NCBI GenBank assembly: GCA_030037035.1
Contig: JASHSA010000121.1
Span: 1 to 20,523, forward strand
Direction of reading: 5' to 3'
Origin: Thermoplasmata archaeon
Lineage (GTDB): Archaea > Thermoplasmatota > Thermoplasmata > Lutacidiplasmatales > UBA184
Length of the DNA: 20,523 nucleotides
Position 1 is the stretch's first letter. Each line of letters starts with the position of its first letter. Made by a program: the position numbers and the translations under genes. Below are positions 19,706-20,523 of the stretch, one piece after another. The notes beneath the pieces are model-generated. The model was given only the letters and a program-made list of their open reading frames with translations. It was not told the DNA's origin and ran no database searches.

Positions 19706-20523
19706 ATGCCCGCGAGCCCGACGAAGCGCTCCCGCGCCCGGACGAGCCCCCCGCACGCGCCGGCGCGCCGCTCCGCCGGTGGTCGCCGCGTCTACATGGT
19801 CACCGGCGGGGTGACGAAGTTCGCGAAGGCGCACCCGGCGATGGACTTTCGCCTGATGGTCAAGCGCGCCTACGACTACGCCGCGCGCGGGATCCCGAAC
19901 CTGACGAAGGACCGCATCGACGGCAGCCGGATCTCCTACTTCTCCGACCACTTCTCGCGCCAGCTGAAGGCGGCGAGCATGGTCCAGGACTACCTCGGCC
20001 TGAACCCGAAGGGCTCGGTACGGATCGAGTGGGGCGGCGCGACGGGCGGCGAGTGCTTCCAGGCCGCCTACGAGGCGGTCGCGAGCGGGCGCATGGACGT
20101 CTGCCTCGCGGCGGGCTACGAGACGATGAGCCGCGTGGCGACCTGGAAGGGCAACGAGTTCATCGCGCTCGCTTCCGACACGAACTTCGACTTCCCGCTC
20201 GGGGGGTTCTACACCGGCTACTACGCCCTCATGGTCGTCCGGCACATCTACGAGTACCTGCGCAAGAGCAAGTTCGCCCACGTGCGGGACGAGCGCGAGG
20301 CCCAGCGCCTCGCGATCGCCGAGGGCCAGCGGATCATGAGCTGGGTCTCGGTGAAGAACCACCGGAACGCCCTCCACAACCCCTACGCGCAGTACCCGAA
20401 GCGCCTGAGCGTCGACGACGTCCTGCGCTCGGAGATGATCTCCTACCCGCTGACGCGCGAGCAGATCTGCACGATGTCGGACGGCGCGGCGGTCGCCGTG
20501 CTCTGCGACGAGGCGCGCGCGAA
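19706..20523 (+). CDS. Archaeal thiolase (acetyl-CoA C-acetyltransferase / SCP-x type), cut by the window edge
   Basis: Only the first 272 codons are present; the gene continues past the window. Archaeal thiolases of this type form acetoacetyl-CoA and often work in a complex with HMG-CoA synthase and a DUF35 protein at the start of mevalonate synthesis. Seen: YMVTGGVTKFAKAHP at 30-44, SDHFSRQLKAAS, GGATGGECFQAAYEAVASG at 110-128 with the likely nucleophile Cys117, CLAAGYETMSR, VSVKNHRNALHNPYAQ and the start of the SDGAAV segment. The first 29 residues (Ser/Arg/Pro-rich) precede the fold; translation could instead begin at the ATG of YMVTGG (codon 31), but the TATA spacing favours 19706. HMG-CoA synthase or DUF35 genes would be expected just outside the window. 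Confidence 0.9.
   Translation, partial: MPASPTKRSRARTSPPHAPARRSAGGRRVYMVTGGVTKFAKAHPAMDFRLMVKRAYDYAARGIPNLTKDRIDGSRISYFSDHFSRQLKAASMVQDYLGLNPKGSVRIEWGGATGGECFQAAYEAVASGRMDVCLAAGYETMSRVATWKGNEFIALASDTNFDFPLGGFYTGYYALMVVRHIYEYLRKSKFAHVRDEREAQRLAIAEGQRIMSWVSVKNHRNALHNPYAQYPKRLSVDDVLRSEMISYPLTREQICTMSDGAAVAVLCDEARA

Overview
The window reads as chromosomal DNA of a GC-rich (about 70% by eye) archaeon. The main evidence is gene content: archaeal RNA polymerase subunit D with its extra Cys-rich domain, archaeal-type S4, S11, S13 and S10 proteins, elongation factor 1-alpha, pelota, an MBF1-type zinc-ribbon/HTH protein, an MptD-type dihydroneopterin aldolase, and an SCP-x-like archaeal thiolase. Short TATA-like sites in GC-rich spacers lie 25-45 nt upstream of first genes. 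Bacterial-type formate-tetrahydrofolate ligase and DnaJ alongside these suggest a euryarchaeal, possibly Thermoplasmatota-like, lineage; that placement is inference from gene content only. No rRNA, tRNA, CRISPR, transposon or phage gene was recognised.

Layout. 1-198: end of a small Cys-rich protein. 199-640: no recognisable gene. 641-4662: formate-tetrahydrofolate ligase (minus) divergent from a two-domain GNAT acetyltransferase (plus), whose stop codon overlaps that of a convergent MFS transporter within a CTAG. 4772-5881: pelota, convergent with rpoD and overlapping it by 50 bp. 5832-11833: a long minus-strand run, in transcription order a stand-alone Lrp/AsnC ligand-binding (RAM) domain, a three-helix membrane protein, a SAM-hydrolase (DUF62) homologue, dnaJ, an RsmC-like methyltransferase, rps13, rps4, rps11 and rpoD. 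Four junctions in it are 4-nt GTGA stop/start overlaps, a sign of tight translational coupling. 11977-14527: a second MFS transporter and citrate synthase (plus). 14382-17917: minus-strand run EF-1alpha, rps10, archaetidylserine decarboxylase-like, archaetidylserine synthase-like, mptD. 18123-18581: MBF1 (plus), convergent with ornithine carbamoyltransferase (18597-19601, minus). 19706 to the end: an archaeal thiolase cut by the window edge.

How it fits together. Two translation/transcription operons are combined with other functions: protein folding and RNA methylation genes precede the S13-S4-S11-RpoD block, and phospholipid head-group and pterin genes follow EF-1alpha/S10. MptD makes a pterin precursor shared by folate and methanopterin pathways, and Fhs charges formate onto a tetrahydrofolate-type carrier, so both bear on C1 metabolism. 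Citrate synthase and thiolase are central acetyl-CoA enzymes.

The unusual points are mostly at gene level: an Asp in place of the catalytic His in the DUF62 protein, HDLP in place of HCLP in ornithine carbamoyltransferase, a long disordered N-terminal extension on S13, a run-on C-terminus of MptD antisense to citrate synthase, and a 16-bp perfect palindrome upstream of mbf1. I see no clear new defence or mobile system. The nearest thing to an undescribed module is the RAM / three-helix / DUF62 trio ahead of dnaJ.
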